Shown: in pieces, positions 27,312 to 36,228 of the stretch | Layout: every line of letters begins with the position of its first letter | Position numbering within the stretch: the first letter of the stretch is position 1 | Source of the DNA: Parapusillimonas granuli | GTDB taxonomy: Bacteria; Pseudomonadota; Gammaproteobacteria; Burkholderiales; Burkholderiaceae_B | Direction of reading: 5' to 3' | NCBI RefSeq assembly: GCF_013416525.1 | Contig: NZ_JACCEM010000005.1 | Location: forward strand, 310,001 to 374,000 | DNA length: 64,000 nucleotides | Notes under the pieces: generated by a model | What the model was told of the DNA's origin: nothing | The model's input: only the letters and a program-made list of their open reading frames with translations | Databases searched by the model: none | Program-made: the position numbers and the translations under genes

Positions 27312-28880
27312 TTACTTCTCTATATACACATCGTCAAAGGACTCGTTCAGGCCAATGGCGGTCTTCACGAGGTTCTTGACCTTGCTCCGTGAAAGAGTGG
27401 GGAACTCCATGTCGACCAGATAGCCCAGCGACACGTCCTCGACCAGTTTCTTCTGGATCTGGGTGTAGAGCTCCTGGCGCTTGGCGGGATCGGTTTCCGA
27501 TGCGGCGGCGCTCCAGACCTTGTCGAGTTCGGGGTTGCTATAGCCCTGGACGTTCGCGAAAGGCGAGCCCTTCACGATGTTGGACGTGATGTGGAAACGC
27601 TCGACCCCCAGCGCCGGATCGCCGTACTGGTAGGCGTAGGTGGTGGTCAGGTCGAAGTCCCAGTTGCCCGTGCGGCTGGCCCAGCCCCCGGCGTCGGTGG
27701 CTTCCAGGTTCACCTTGAAGCCCAGCTGTTCCAGGCTCTGCTTGGTGTATTCGTCCAGCCGCTCCCAGGTGGCGCCGTAGGGGAAGCTCAGGTGCCGGAT
27801 GGTGTAGTCGCCCGGGTTGATGCCGGATTCCTTGATGAGCTGGCGCGCCTTCTTCATGTCGAAGTCCAACGAGGGCATGTTCTTGTCGTAGAACATTTCC
27901 GTGGCGACGAAGGGGCCGGTGGAAATCTGGCCCAGGCCGAAGAAGATGTTGTTCACGATGAGCTTGCGGTTCATCGCGGCCATGACCGCGCGCCTTACCT
28001 TGACGTTGTCGAAGGGCGGCTTGCGCTCGTTGAAGATCAGGTAGGCCTGGGGCGAGAACATTTCCCAGCCCTTGGTGGTGTAGTCGACGTTGGGCAGGGC
28101 GCGCAGGCGCTTGATGTCCACGTTGTCGACGTCGCCGCCGCGCAGGACGTCGACCGTGCCTTGTTCAAAGGCGACGGCGCGCGAGGCCGAGTCGGGGATC
28201 ACGTTGAAGATGAGCTCGTCGAGATAGGGCTTGCCCTGCTTCCAGTAGTTGGGATTGCGTTCCAGCTTGATGTATTCGCCGCGCTTCCATTCCTTGAACA
28301 TGAAGGGGCCGGTGCCGACGGGCTTCTGGTTGGCCGGATTGGTGGCGTAGTCGGTGCCCGCGTATATGTGCTTGGGCATCATCGGGGCGAAGCCGGGCTC
28401 GAACATGATCATGAAGGCCGAGAACGGGCTCTTGAGCTTGATCTTGACGGTCAGGTCGTCGACTTTTTCGACCGAGTCCACATACTTGGCCAGGATGACG
28501 CGGGCGCGCCCGTGCGTCTTGGGCAGCATGTCGGACAGCGAGAACACTACGTCGTCGGCCGTGAACGGCTTGCCGTCGTGCCATTTCACGCCCGAATTCA
28601 GGTGGAAGGTGTAGCTCATGCCGTCGGGCGCGACTTCCCAGGACTTGGCCAGCCCGGGCTGCGGCTTGAGGTCGTGCGAGTAGGTCAGCAGGCTTTCATA
28701 GATCTTGCCCGCCACGTATTGGGTCGGGGCCTGCTGATTGAGCGCGGGGATCAGTATCGGCGGTTCGGGTTGAACGATCATGCGGAGCGAGCCGCCCTGC
28801 GTCTGGGCGATCGCGCCGTTGACGGCCAGGCTCATCGCCAGGGCGCCCAGGCTTAGCTTGAACCATTTTTTAATTCTCAT
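27312..28880 (-). CDS. ABC transporter substrate-binding protein, peptide/opine family 5 (DppA-like)
   Basis: A 522-residue periplasmic receptor. A Sec signal peptide of about 25 residues ends near NGAIAQT. The mature protein has QYVAGKIYESLLTY, SYTFHLNSGVKWHDGKPFTADDVVFSL (the SBP family 5 signature) and NPVGTGPFMFKEW-type strands. Family members bind peptides, opines, nickel complexes or other amide compounds. An AAGGAGACC site precedes the ATG at 28880. The gene lies between the M20 deacylase and the permeases, so the imported ligand is probably the acylated amine or peptide that the downstream hydrolases open. Confidence 0.92.
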   Translation of the reverse strand: MRIKKWFKLSLGALAMSLAVNGAIAQTQGGSLRMIVQPEPPILIPALNQQAPTQYVAGKIYESLLTYSHDLKPQPGLAKSWEVAPDGMSYTFHLNSGVKWHDGKPFTADDVVFSLSDMLPKTHGRARVILAKYVDSVEKVDDLTVKIKLKSPFSAFMIMFEPGFAPMMPKHIYAGTDYATNPANQKPVGTGPFMFKEWKRGEYIKLERNPNYWKQGKPYLDELIFNVIPDSASRAVAFEQGTVDVLRGGDVDNVDIKRLRALPNVDYTTKGWEMFSPQAYLIFNERKPPFDNVKVRRAVMAAMNRKLIVNNIFFGLGQISTGPFVATEMFYDKNMPSLDFDMKKARQLIKESGINPGDYTIRHLSFPYGATWERLDEYTKQSLEQLGFKVNLEATDAGGWASRTGNWDFDLTTTYAYQYGDPALGVERFHITSNIVKGSPFANVQGYSNPELDKVWSAAASETDPAKRQELYTQIQKKLVEDVSLGYLVDMEFPTLSRSKVKNLVKTAIGLNESFDDVYIEK

Positions 28881-28966
28881 GGAGGTCTCCTTCTGGAATC
28901 CAGCAAGTGGTGTGGGTGGATAAGACAGCTTGTTGCGGTACTTCGAGTAAGGGTTTCAGCTGTGTT

Positions 28967-30268
28967 TCAATTTTTCAATTCTTGGACGCCGCACCAGTCG
29001 ACGATGAACTGGGCCATGGCGGCGGCGACGCGTTTCATGCTGTCCAGCGACACGCACTCGTCGATGCCGTGGATGTCCTTGGCGAGCGGGCCATAGCAGG
29101 TGACGGGCATGTCGGTCATGAGCCGGAAGTGCCGCGCGTCGGTGCATGCCGTGCAGGCGATGCGCTTGGGCTCGGCGCCGGTGATCTTGGCATGCGCCTG
29201 CGCCAGCGTGCGCATGGCGGGCGCTTCCAGGTCGAATTCGCAGCCGGGCGCGAACTGCCCTTCGAAACGCAGGTTGAGGTCCAGCGAGCTGTTCAGGCGC
29301 GCGACCGTTGCGCGCACGCGTTCACTGACGATGCGCTTGGCTTCTTCGGGATCCATGTCCGGGAAGAAGCTGATGCGGGTGCCGAGCGTGCAGGTGCACG
29401 GAACCGATGAGTTCCATTCGCCGCCTTCTATCCTGCCCAGGTTGAAGTTGATGGGGTGGGGTTCGTCCTTGAACAGGGCGGGGCGGTTCTCCGGCGCGTT
29501 CCATTCGGCTTCCAGCTCCTTCAGGTCGGCCATGACGGCGATGCCCGCTTCGATGGGATTGACGCCTTTGGTCATGTAGGCCACGTGGGCGGGACGGCCG
29601 GTCAGTTCGACGAACATCCAGAACACGCCCACCTGGGCCGACAGCATGGTTTCGCCGAAGGGCTCGGGAATGATGGCCGCGTCGAAGTCCTGGAGCTTGG
29701 CTTTGGCCAGGGCGTTCTTGAGCGCATGGATGGTGGCCAGGGAGCCATTGCCGCCGTCTTCCTCGTTCAGGACGGCGTTGAAGCCGACCGTGGCGGCCGG
29801 TTCCACGCCCAGGTTCCTGAGCGCCTTGAACGCGGCCAGCGAGCAGACGATGCCCGCCTTCATGTCGCCGCTGCCCCGGCCGTAGAGCCATCCGTCCTTG
29901 ACCACCGGGCTGAACGGCGGGTTGGACCACATCTTCTCGGGGCCGGTGGGGACGATGTCCAGGTGGCCGTTGAACAGCACGGAGCGGCCGGTGGCCTTTT
30001 CAGGCACGTAGCGGGCCAGCAGGTTGTAGCGGCCGTTGTCCGGCGAGCACGGGCAGGCGAACAGCGGCAGGTCCTTGAGCAATTCATTGTCGAGCTTGAT
30101 GCGCTCGGGCTCGAGCCCCAGATCGCGCAGGGCCTGTTCCATGAATTCCGCGGCGGGCTCTTCCGCGCCCGAAGGGCTTTCCGCCCTGACGAAGGCCGAG
30201 AGCGTGTCGATCATGTAGGGCTCGAGCGCCTCGATGGCGGCCGTGATTTGTGTGGTTTCCAGCTTCAA
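28967..30268 (-). CDS. M20-family deacylase (ArgE/DapE-like)
   Basis: A 433-residue metallo-deacylase of the ArgE/DapE/ACY1 group. Seen are LFNGHLDIVPTGPEKMWSNPP with the first metal His and catalytic Asp, YGRGSGDMKAGIV with the bridging Asp, AVLNEEDGGNGS with the catalytic Glu pair, and a final DIHGIDECVSLDS with the C-terminal His. The family removes acyl groups from N-acyl amino acids. I choose TTG at 30268 because GGGGACAG lies just upstream; longer frames extend back into the promoter. It is the first gene after the divergent MocR-type regulator and heads the long operon. It differs from the second M20 enzyme at 21035. Confidence 0.88.
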   Translation of the reverse strand: MKLETTQITAAIEALEPYMIDTLSAFVRAESPSGAEEPAAEFMEQALRDLGLEPERIKLDNELLKDLPLFACPCSPDNGRYNLLARYVPEKATGRSVLFNGHLDIVPTGPEKMWSNPPFSPVVKDGWLYGRGSGDMKAGIVCSLAAFKALRNLGVEPAATVGFNAVLNEEDGGNGSLATIHALKNALAKAKLQDFDAAIIPEPFGETMLSAQVGVFWMFVELTGRPAHVAYMTKGVNPIEAGIAVMADLKELEAEWNAPENRPALFKDEPHPINFNLGRIEGGEWNSSVPCTCTLGTRISFFPDMDPEEAKRIVSERVRATVARLNSSLDLNLRFEGQFAPGCEFDLEAPAMRTLAQAHAKITGAEPKRIACTACTDARHFRLMTDMPVTCYGPLAKDIHGIDECVSLDSMKRVAAAMAQFIVDWCGVQELKN

Positions 30269-30330
30269 TGCCTGTCCCCAAAAAAATTGTTCTTCGTGTT
30301 GCGATGCCGAGACGCAAAGGTAGATGACAT

Positions 30331-30380
30331 TTGGTACTCTATAAAGGTCCATTAATTAAATTATTTAGGGTGCCATTATG
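30331..30380. promoter_or_regulatory. Candidate MocR/GabR operator region A (divergent promoter)
   Basis: This AT-rich stretch holds TTGGTACTCTATAAA at 30331 and AAGGTCCATTAAT at 30344. It ends with GGTGCCATTATG at 30369-30380, overlapping the regulator's AGGG ribosome site and ATG. The first and last GG elements are 36 bp apart. The identical 12-mer with the same 36-bp phasing recurs at 34866-34915 before gabT. Direct-repeat operators with wide spacing are typical of MocR regulators such as GabR. Overlap with the start codon suggests autorepression. Confidence 0.6.
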
Positions 30381-31934
30381 CGCGAAGTGATTTTGTCAGA
30401 GTTTTTGCTGCAAAAACTGGAGCGCAATGGAACCGTATCGCTGGCCCGGCAGCTGTACGACACCCTGCGCCAGCTGATTTTGTCCGGCGATCTGCGCGCA
30501 GGCACCAAATTGCCGGCCAGCCGCGTGCTGTCGAAAGAAACCGGGCTGTCGCGCAACACGGTGCTGGGCGCATACGAACAGCTGCAATCGGAAGGCTACG
30601 TGGTGTCCACGACCGGCAGCGGCACCTTCGTTTCCGATACGGTGCCTTCCCTGCCCGTGCGCGACGCCGGCCGGACCGATGCCGCGGCGGTGGTGCCGCC
30701 GCATCTGGCCTTGTCGCGGCGGGGCGCAGAGCTGGTGCGCAACGCCCAGGCGTCCAGCATGCAGTGGGGCGCGTTCACCCCCGGCGTGCCCGACGTCTCG
30801 CTGTTCCCGCACGAGGTCTGGTCGCGCCTCCTGAGGCGGCGCTGGCGCAAGACGGATCCCGGGCTGCTGACCTATTCGCACGGGCCGGGCTACCTGCCCC
30901 TGCGGACCGCCCTGGCCCAGCACCTGCGGCTGGCGCGCTCGGTGGACTGCGAGCCGGACCAGGTCGTCGTGACCAACGGCATCCACCAGTCGCTGAGCCT
31001 GATCTCGGTCCTGCTGGGCGACGGCAATGAAGTGGCCTGGATCGAGAACCCCGCCTACTGGGGCGCGCGCACCGTGCTGAAGGCCAACGGCATCCGCGTC
31101 CTGCCCATAGACGTGGACGACGAGGGCATGGCGCCCAGCGAAGAGCAGATGCAGACGCCGCCGCGCTTCATGTTCGTCACGCCTTCGCACCAGTATCCGC
31201 TGGGCACGGTCATGAGCCTGAGCCGCCGCCGCATGCTGCTGGAATATGCGCATCGCAACAACATCTGGATCATCGAGGACGATTACGACAGCGAGTTCCG
31301 CTTCGACGGGCGGCCGATCGCATCGCTGCAGGGGCTGGACAGCAACGACCGCGTCATCTATCTGGGCACTTTCTCCAAGACGCTGTTTCCCGGGCTCAGG
31401 CTGGGCTTCATGGTGCTGCCCAAGGTATTGAGCGCGCATTTCGGCACGGGCTTGTCGGAGCTGTACCGGGAAGGCCGACTGATCGACCAGGCGGTCCTGG
31501 CGGATTTCATGAACGACGGGCACTATGCCGCGCACATACGGCGGATGCGCGCCCAATACGCGCGCCGGCAGGCCCTGTTGCGCGATGCGATACTGGAGCA
31601 CTTCGGCGCCGACTGGCCCATTTCCACGCACGAGGCTGGGCTGCACCTGGTGATGCACCTGCCCGAAGGCGCGGACGACGTGGGCATCGTGCTGGTGGCG
31701 CGCTCGCTGGGCATCGCGGTCAGGCCGCTGTCCCGCTACTACGCCGGGGGCGGCGGCCGGCCGGGCCTGATTTTCGGGTATGCCTGCGTGCCCGACGATG
31801 CCATCGGGCCCGTGTTCCAGAAGCTGGTGCCCGCCATCATGCCGGCCCTGGAGCACCTCAGGCGCTCGCGCCAGCAGCAGCCTCGCAGGCCCAGCAGCAA
31901 CATGATCAACGAAGGCGCCTGGAGCGGCGCATGA
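30378..31934 (+). CDS. MocR/GabR-family transcriptional regulator with aminotransferase-like domain
   Basis: A 518-residue chimeric regulator. An N-terminal GntR winged helix (ILSGDLRAGTKLPASR and TGLSRNTVLGAYEQLQSEGY) is joined by a linker to a fold-type I PLP domain. The PLP domain retains the cofactor Asp in IIEDDYDSEFRF and the Schiff-base Lys334 in LGTFSKTLFPGLRLG. GabR-type members bind GABA through PLP and switch on gabT and gabD. Here the gene is divergent from the acyl-amine operon and convergent with gabD. Shared sequence elements before this gene and before gabT suggest it controls both. PdxR or TauR-like ligands are alternatives. Confidence 0.9.
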   Translation: MREVILSEFLLQKLERNGTVSLARQLYDTLRQLILSGDLRAGTKLPASRVLSKETGLSRNTVLGAYEQLQSEGYVVSTTGSGTFVSDTVPSLPVRDAGRTDAAAVVPPHLALSRRGAELVRNAQASSMQWGAFTPGVPDVSLFPHEVWSRLLRRRWRKTDPGLLTYSHGPGYLPLRTALAQHLRLARSVDCEPDQVVVTNGIHQSLSLISVLLGDGNEVAWIENPAYWGARTVLKANGIRVLPIDVDDEGMAPSEEQMQTPPRFMFVTPSHQYPLGTVMSLSRRRMLLEYAHRNNIWIIEDDYDSEFRFDGRPIASLQGLDSNDRVIYLGTFSKTLFPGLRLGFMVLPKVLSAHFGTGLSELYREGRLIDQAVLADFMNDGHYAAHIRRMRAQYARRQALLRDAILEHFGADWPISTHEAGLHLVMHLPEGADDVGIVLVARSLGIAVRPLSRYYAGGGGRPGLIFGYACVPDDAIGPVFQKLVPAIMPALEHLRRSRQQQPRRPSSNMINEGAWSGA

Positions 31935-31941
31935 GGCGGCG

Positions 31942-31961
31942 GGCCGGGCCGGCGCCCGGCC
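31942..31961. terminator. Terminator-like hairpin between the MocR gene and gabD
   Basis: An 8-bp perfect stem (GGCCGGGC with GCCCGGCC) with a CGGC loop lies in the 45-bp gap between the two convergent genes. No T-tract is seen. Confidence 0.45.
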
Positions 31962-31979
31962 ACGCAACGGGCGCGGCGC

Positions 31980-33446
31980 CTAGGCGCCGAGGTCGATGCA
32001 CAGATACTTCAGTTCCAGGTATTCATCGATCCCGTACTTGGAGCCTTCCCGGCCCAGGCCGGACTGCTTGACGCCGCCGAAGGGGCCGACTTCGTTGGAG
32101 ATGATGCCGGTGTTGATGCCCACGATGCCGTATTCCAGGCCTTCGGACACGCGCCAGATGCGGGCGTAGTCGCGCGTATAGAAATACGCGGCCAGGCCGA
32201 AGATGGTGTCGTTGGCCATGGCCAGGACTTCCTGCTCGTCCTTGAAGCGGAAGATCGGCGCCACCGGGCCGAAGGTTTCCTCGCAGGAGAACTTCATGTC
32301 GTGCGTGACGTCGCGAACGATGGTGGGCTCGAAGAAAGTGCCGCCCAGCGCGTGGAGCTTGCCGCCGGTGACGATTTTGGCTCCTTTGGCCACCGCGTCG
32401 GCGATGTGTTCCTGGACCTTCTTCACGGCGTCGCCGTCGATCAGCGGGCCCTGCGTCACGCCCGCGCCGAAGCCGTCGCCCGTCTTCATGCCCTGGACCT
32501 TGGCCGTCAGGCGCTTCAGGACTTCTTCGTAGACGTCGTCATGCACGTAGATGCGGTTGGCGCACACGCAGGTCTGGCCGGTGTTGCGGTACTTGGACGC
32601 CATGATGCCGTCGACCGCGGCGTCCAGGTCGGCGTCGGCGAACACGATGAAAGGCGCGTTGCCGCCCAGTTCCAGCGACAGCTTCTTGATGGTGGGCGCG
32701 CACTGCCGCATCAGGATGCGGCCCACTTCGGTCGAGCCGGTGAAGCTGAGCTTGCGGACCACGTCGCTGTCGCACAGGGCGCCGCCGATTTCACGGGCGT
32801 CGCCGGTGAGCACCTGCAGCACGCCGGGCGGCACGCCCGCTTCTTCCGCCAGCACGGCAAGGGCCAGCGCGGTCAGCGGCGTCTGTTCGGCCGGCTTGAC
32901 GATCATGGTGCAGCCCGCCGCCAGGGCGGGGCCCGCCTTGCGGGTGATCATGGCGGCCGGGAAGTTCCAGGGGGTGATGGCGGCGCACACGCCTATGGGC
33001 TGCTTGAGCGCCATGAGCCGTTGCCCGGCCTTGGGGCTTTGGAAGACGTCGCCTTCGACGCGCTTGGCTTCTTCGGCGAACCATTCCAGGAAAGACGCGG
33101 CGTAGGCGATTTCGCCCACCGCCTCGGCCAGCGGCTTGCCTTGCTCGGAGGTCATGAGCGCGCCCAGGTCCTGCTGGTGCTTCAGCATGAGCTGGGCCCA
33201 CTTCATGAGAATGACCGCGCGCTCCTTGCCGGTCTTGGCCGACCATGGGCGCAGCGCCGCCTGGGCGCCGGCGATGGCTTCCTCGGTTTCCTTGCGGCCC
33301 AGATTGGGGACGGCGGCGATGACGGCGCCCGAGGCGGGGTTGTTCACGCTGATGGAGCTGGCGCCGGCGGGCTGCCACCGCCCGTTGATGTAGCAGGCCT
33401 GCCGCAGGAGGTCCGGGCGGTTCAGTGACGGAACCTGTTGTGTCAT
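31980..33446 (-). CDS. gabD: Succinate-semialdehyde dehydrogenase
   Basis: A 488-residue aldehyde dehydrogenase that oxidises succinate semialdehyde to succinate with NAD(P)+, the final step of GABA breakdown. GabD-type residues are evident: ITPWNFPAAMITRKAGPALAAGCT, the FTGSTEVGR nucleotide loop, the catalytic Glu in LELGGNAPFIVFADADL, and the catalytic Cys in NTGQTCVCANRIYV with the second, redox-sensitive Cys of GabD. An AAGGATTCC site precedes the ATG. It lies 70 bases downstream of gabT on the same strand, an operon arrangement that supports the assignment. Confidence 0.92.
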   Translation of the reverse strand: MTQQVPSLNRPDLLRQACYINGRWQPAGASSISVNNPASGAVIAAVPNLGRKETEEAIAGAQAALRPWSAKTGKERAVILMKWAQLMLKHQQDLGALMTSEQGKPLAEAVGEIAYAASFLEWFAEEAKRVEGDVFQSPKAGQRLMALKQPIGVCAAITPWNFPAAMITRKAGPALAAGCTMIVKPAEQTPLTALALAVLAEEAGVPPGVLQVLTGDAREIGGALCDSDVVRKLSFTGSTEVGRILMRQCAPTIKKLSLELGGNAPFIVFADADLDAAVDGIMASKYRNTGQTCVCANRIYVHDDVYEEVLKRLTAKVQGMKTGDGFGAGVTQGPLIDGDAVKKVQEHIADAVAKGAKIVTGGKLHALGGTFFEPTIVRDVTHDMKFSCEETFGPVAPIFRFKDEQEVLAMANDTIFGLAAYFYTRDYARIWRVSEGLEYGIVGINTGIISNEVGPFGGVKQSGLGREGSKYGIDEYLELKYLCIDLGA

Positions 33447-33516
33447 GGGGAATCCTTGTATGTATGTGTATGGACGGCGGGGCGCGCCCGGCGACGGGCG
33501 CGCCCCGGTTCCGGGT

Positions 33517-34782
33517 TCAGGCGGTCAGGGTGTTGGCCAGGATGTCCAGTGCCCGGTCGAATTGCTCGTCGGGGATGGTGAGCGGATACAGGAAGCGCAG
33601 CACGTTGCCGTAGACGCCGCAGCTGAGCAGTATCAGCCCTTGTTCGATCGCCTTGTCCTGCACCTGCTTGACCCGCGCGGCATCCGGCGCGCCGGTGCTC
33701 GGGTCGTTGAGTTCGAGGGCCACCATGGAGCCCAGCCCGCGCACGTCGGCGATGGCCGGGCACGTGGCGCGCAGGTCGTTGAGGCGGTTCATGAGTTTCT
33801 GCCCCAGCCGGTTCGCGCGTTCGCACAGCTGCTCTTCCTGGATGATGTCGAGCACGGCGTGCGCGGCGGCGACGGCCAGCGGGTTGCCCGCATACGTGCC
33901 GCCCAGGCCGCCGGGCGAGGGGCTGTCCATGACTTCGGCGCGGCCCACCACGCCGGAGATCGGCATGCCGCCGCCCAGGCTCTTGGCGATGCACATGATG
34001 TCGGCCTGCACCGAATGGTGCTCCATGGCGAACAGCTTGCCGGTCCGCGCAAAGCCGGTCTGCACTTCATCGGCGATGAGCAGGATGCCGTGTTCGTCGC
34101 AGATCTGGCGCAGCGCCGTCATGAGTTCGGGAGGCGTGATGTTGAAGCCGCCTTCGCCCTGCACCGGCTCGATGATGATGGCGGCGACCCGCTTGGGATC
34201 GATGTCGCTCTGGAACAGGAGGTTCAGCGCCTTCAGGGAGTCGGCCACGCTGATGTCCTGCGTGGCCGTGGGGAAGGGGACGTGGAAGATGTCATGCGGC
34301 ATGGCGCCGAAGGACAGCTTGTAGGGCGCGACCTTGCCGGTCAGCGCCATGCCCAGCAGCGTGCGGCCGTGGAAGCCGCCGCTGAAGGCCACGATGCCCG
34401 AGCGGCCGGTGTGGCTGCGGGCGATCTTCACGGCGTTTTCGATCGCTTCGACGCCGGTGGTGAAGAAGGCGGCCTTCTTCAGCCCCGAGATCGGGACGAT
34501 GGCGTTGATGCGCTCGGCCAGCGCCACATAGCTTTCATACGGCACGATCTGGTAGGCGGTGTGCGTGAAGCGGTCCAGCTGTTTCGCGATGGCGGCCTTC
34601 ACCTTGGGATGGCAGTGGCCGGTGTTCAGCACCGCGATGCCGCCCGCGAAGTCGATGTACTCTTTGCCCTCGGCATCCCATAGCGTGGCGTTTTCCGCGC
34701 GTTCCGCATAAAAATTGCACATGACGCCCACGCCCCTGGGCGTGGCGATGGAGCGGCGGGTATTCAAGTCAAGGTTTTTCAT
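33517..34782 (-). CDS. gabT: 4-aminobutyrate--2-oxoglutarate aminotransferase
   Basis: A 421-residue class III PLP aminotransferase converting GABA plus 2-oxoglutarate to succinate semialdehyde plus glutamate. The PLP Asp is in LLIADEVQTGFARTG, the Schiff-base Lys267 is in CIAKSLGGGMPISGVVG, and FSGGFHGRTLLGMALTG is the aromatic/phosphate loop of the GabT group. It is co-transcribed with gabD. The upstream region has a copy of the MocR-type element (34866-34915). Broad omega-amine activity (for example on diamines) is possible in this family and would fill the missing diamine transaminase step of the neighbouring operon. Confidence 0.92.
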   Translation of the reverse strand: MKNLDLNTRRSIATPRGVGVMCNFYAERAENATLWDAEGKEYIDFAGGIAVLNTGHCHPKVKAAIAKQLDRFTHTAYQIVPYESYVALAERINAIVPISGLKKAAFFTTGVEAIENAVKIARSHTGRSGIVAFSGGFHGRTLLGMALTGKVAPYKLSFGAMPHDIFHVPFPTATQDISVADSLKALNLLFQSDIDPKRVAAIIIEPVQGEGGFNITPPELMTALRQICDEHGILLIADEVQTGFARTGKLFAMEHHSVQADIMCIAKSLGGGMPISGVVGRAEVMDSPSPGGLGGTYAGNPLAVAAAHAVLDIIQEEQLCERANRLGQKLMNRLNDLRATCPAIADVRGLGSMVALELNDPSTGAPDAARVKQVQDKAIEQGLILLSCGVYGNVLRFLYPLTIPDEQFDRALDILANTLTA

Positions 34783-34865
34783 GGCGATCTCAACAAGTCC
34801 GTGAGTTGCCCCGAAAGGGGCGGGAAATCCTGCCGTCAGCAGGCTTTCGACTATTAAAAGGCAAA

Positions 34866-34915
34866 ATGGCCCTATTAAGTAGATCCACTTTCAAAAAAAT
34901 CATGGTGCCATTATG
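34866..34915. promoter_or_regulatory. Candidate MocR/GabR operator region B upstream of gabT
   Basis: ATGGCCCTATTAAG begins at 34866 and GGTGCCATTATG lies at 34904-34915, with the two GG elements 36 bp apart. The 12-mer is identical to the one at 30369-30380 before the MocR gene and has the same phasing. Here it does not overlap any start codon, so the match is not a translation-signal artefact. It lies 84-133 bases upstream of gabT. Confidence 0.6.
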
Positions 34916-35001
34916 CCGTCCGGGCTGAAAGTGGCCCGCGTCCCATGTAAAATCATCGCCGGCCGATTGGGGCCGTCCCTTTCTTTTCCGCTCATTTTCT
35001 C

Positions 35002-36228
35002 ATGCCCTCTGCCCACGTAGCCGTGATCGGCGGCGGTCCCGCCGGCCTCATGGCGGCCGAAACGCTGTCCCAGGCGGGCGTCCGCGTGTGTGTCTACGAT
35101 GCGATGCCGTCCGTGGGGCGCAAGTTCCTGCTGGCCGGGCGCGGCGGGCTGAACCTGACCCACAGCGAACCGTTCGACCGCTTCGTGGCGCGTTACCGCG
35201 AGCGCTCCCGCGAGGTGGGCGACTGGCTGCGGCGCTTCAATGCCGACGACTTGCGCGCCTGGACGCATGAGCTGGGCGTGGAAACCTTCGTGGGAACGTC
35301 CGGCAGGGTGTTTCCCAGCGAGATGAAGGCGGCGCCCATGCTGCGCAAATGGCTGCATCGGCTGCGGGCGGGCGGCGTCGAAGTGCATGCCCGCCATGTC
35401 TGGAAGGGCTGGTCGGACAGCGGCGGCGTGCTGTTCGACACGCCCGGGGGCCGGATCGAGCTGCGTCCCGACGCGGTGATCCTGGCGCTGGGCGGCGCCA
35501 GCTGGCCGCGCCTGGGGTCGGACGGCGCCTGGCAGGGAGCCCTGTCGGCGCGGCGGGTGCGCATCGCGCCCTTGCGGCCGGCCAATTGCGGCTTTCTGGC
35601 CGAATGGAGCCCCTGGTTCAAGGAGCGCCATGCCGGGCAGCCGCTCAAGTCCATCGCCATGGCGCCTCGGGGCGAGCCGATGCGGCGCGGCGAATGCGTG
35701 GTGACGTCCGACGGCCTGGAAGGCGGGCTGGTGTATGCCTGGTCGGCGGTGCTGCGCGATGCGCTGGAGCGCGAGGGCGAAGCCTGGCTGTGCCTGGATC
35801 TGTTGCCCGACCGGGATCCGGGCCAGGTGCTGGCCGAAGTCTCCCGGCCGCGCGGCTCGCGTTCTTGGTCCAGCCATTTGGCGGGCCGCCTGGGCTTGCG
35901 CGGCGTGAAGGCCGGCTTGCTGCGCGAGCGCCTGGATCCGTCGGCCTACGGCCCCGGCATGCTGGCGCAAGCGATCAAATGCCTGCCGCTGCGCCTGACC
36001 GCCACGCGGCCGCTGGATGAAGCGATCAGCACGGCGGGCGGTGTGGATTTCCGTTCGCTCGACCGGGACCTGATGCTGCGCGACCTGCCCGGCGTATTCT
36101 GCGCGGGCGAGATGCTGGATTGGGAGGCGCCCACCGGCGGCTACCTGCTGACGGCCTGCTTCGCCAGCGGGCGCGTGGCCGCGCAGGGCGCCCTGCGCTG
36201 GCTGGCGGCTACTGGTTGTCCACGATGA
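35002..36228 (+). CDS. BaiN/HI0933-family flavoprotein
   Basis: A 408-residue FAD-containing protein of the BaiN/HI0933 (YhiN) family. The N-terminal GxGxxG is VAVIGGGPAGLMAAETLSQAG, followed by the family-specific VGRKFLLAGRGGLNLTHSE. A central DAVILALGGASWPRLGSDG segment and a C-terminal STAGGVDFRSLDRDL and GEMLDWEAPTGGYLL, which close the FAD site, are all diagnostic. The physiological reaction of most members is unknown. It is a stand-alone gene whose 3' end overlaps the convergent alcohol dehydrogenase gene by 20 bases. Confidence 0.88.
   Translation: MPSAHVAVIGGGPAGLMAAETLSQAGVRVCVYDAMPSVGRKFLLAGRGGLNLTHSEPFDRFVARYRERSREVGDWLRRFNADDLRAWTHELGVETFVGTSGRVFPSEMKAAPMLRKWLHRLRAGGVEVHARHVWKGWSDSGGVLFDTPGGRIELRPDAVILALGGASWPRLGSDGAWQGALSARRVRIAPLRPANCGFLAEWSPWFKERHAGQPLKSIAMAPRGEPMRRGECVVTSDGLEGGLVYAWSAVLRDALEREGEAWLCLDLLPDRDPGQVLAEVSRPRGSRSWSSHLAGRLGLRGVKAGLLRERLDPSAYGPGMLAQAIKCLPLRLTATRPLDEAISTAGGVDFRSLDRDLMLRDLPGVFCAGEMLDWEAPTGGYLLTACFASGRVAAQGALRWLAATGCPR

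Noticed and set aside
30369-30380. GGTGCCATTATG as a plain translation-start element
   Set aside because: The identical 12-mer at 34904-34915 has no gene start there and keeps the same 36-bp phasing to an upstream TGG, so an operator role is more likely.
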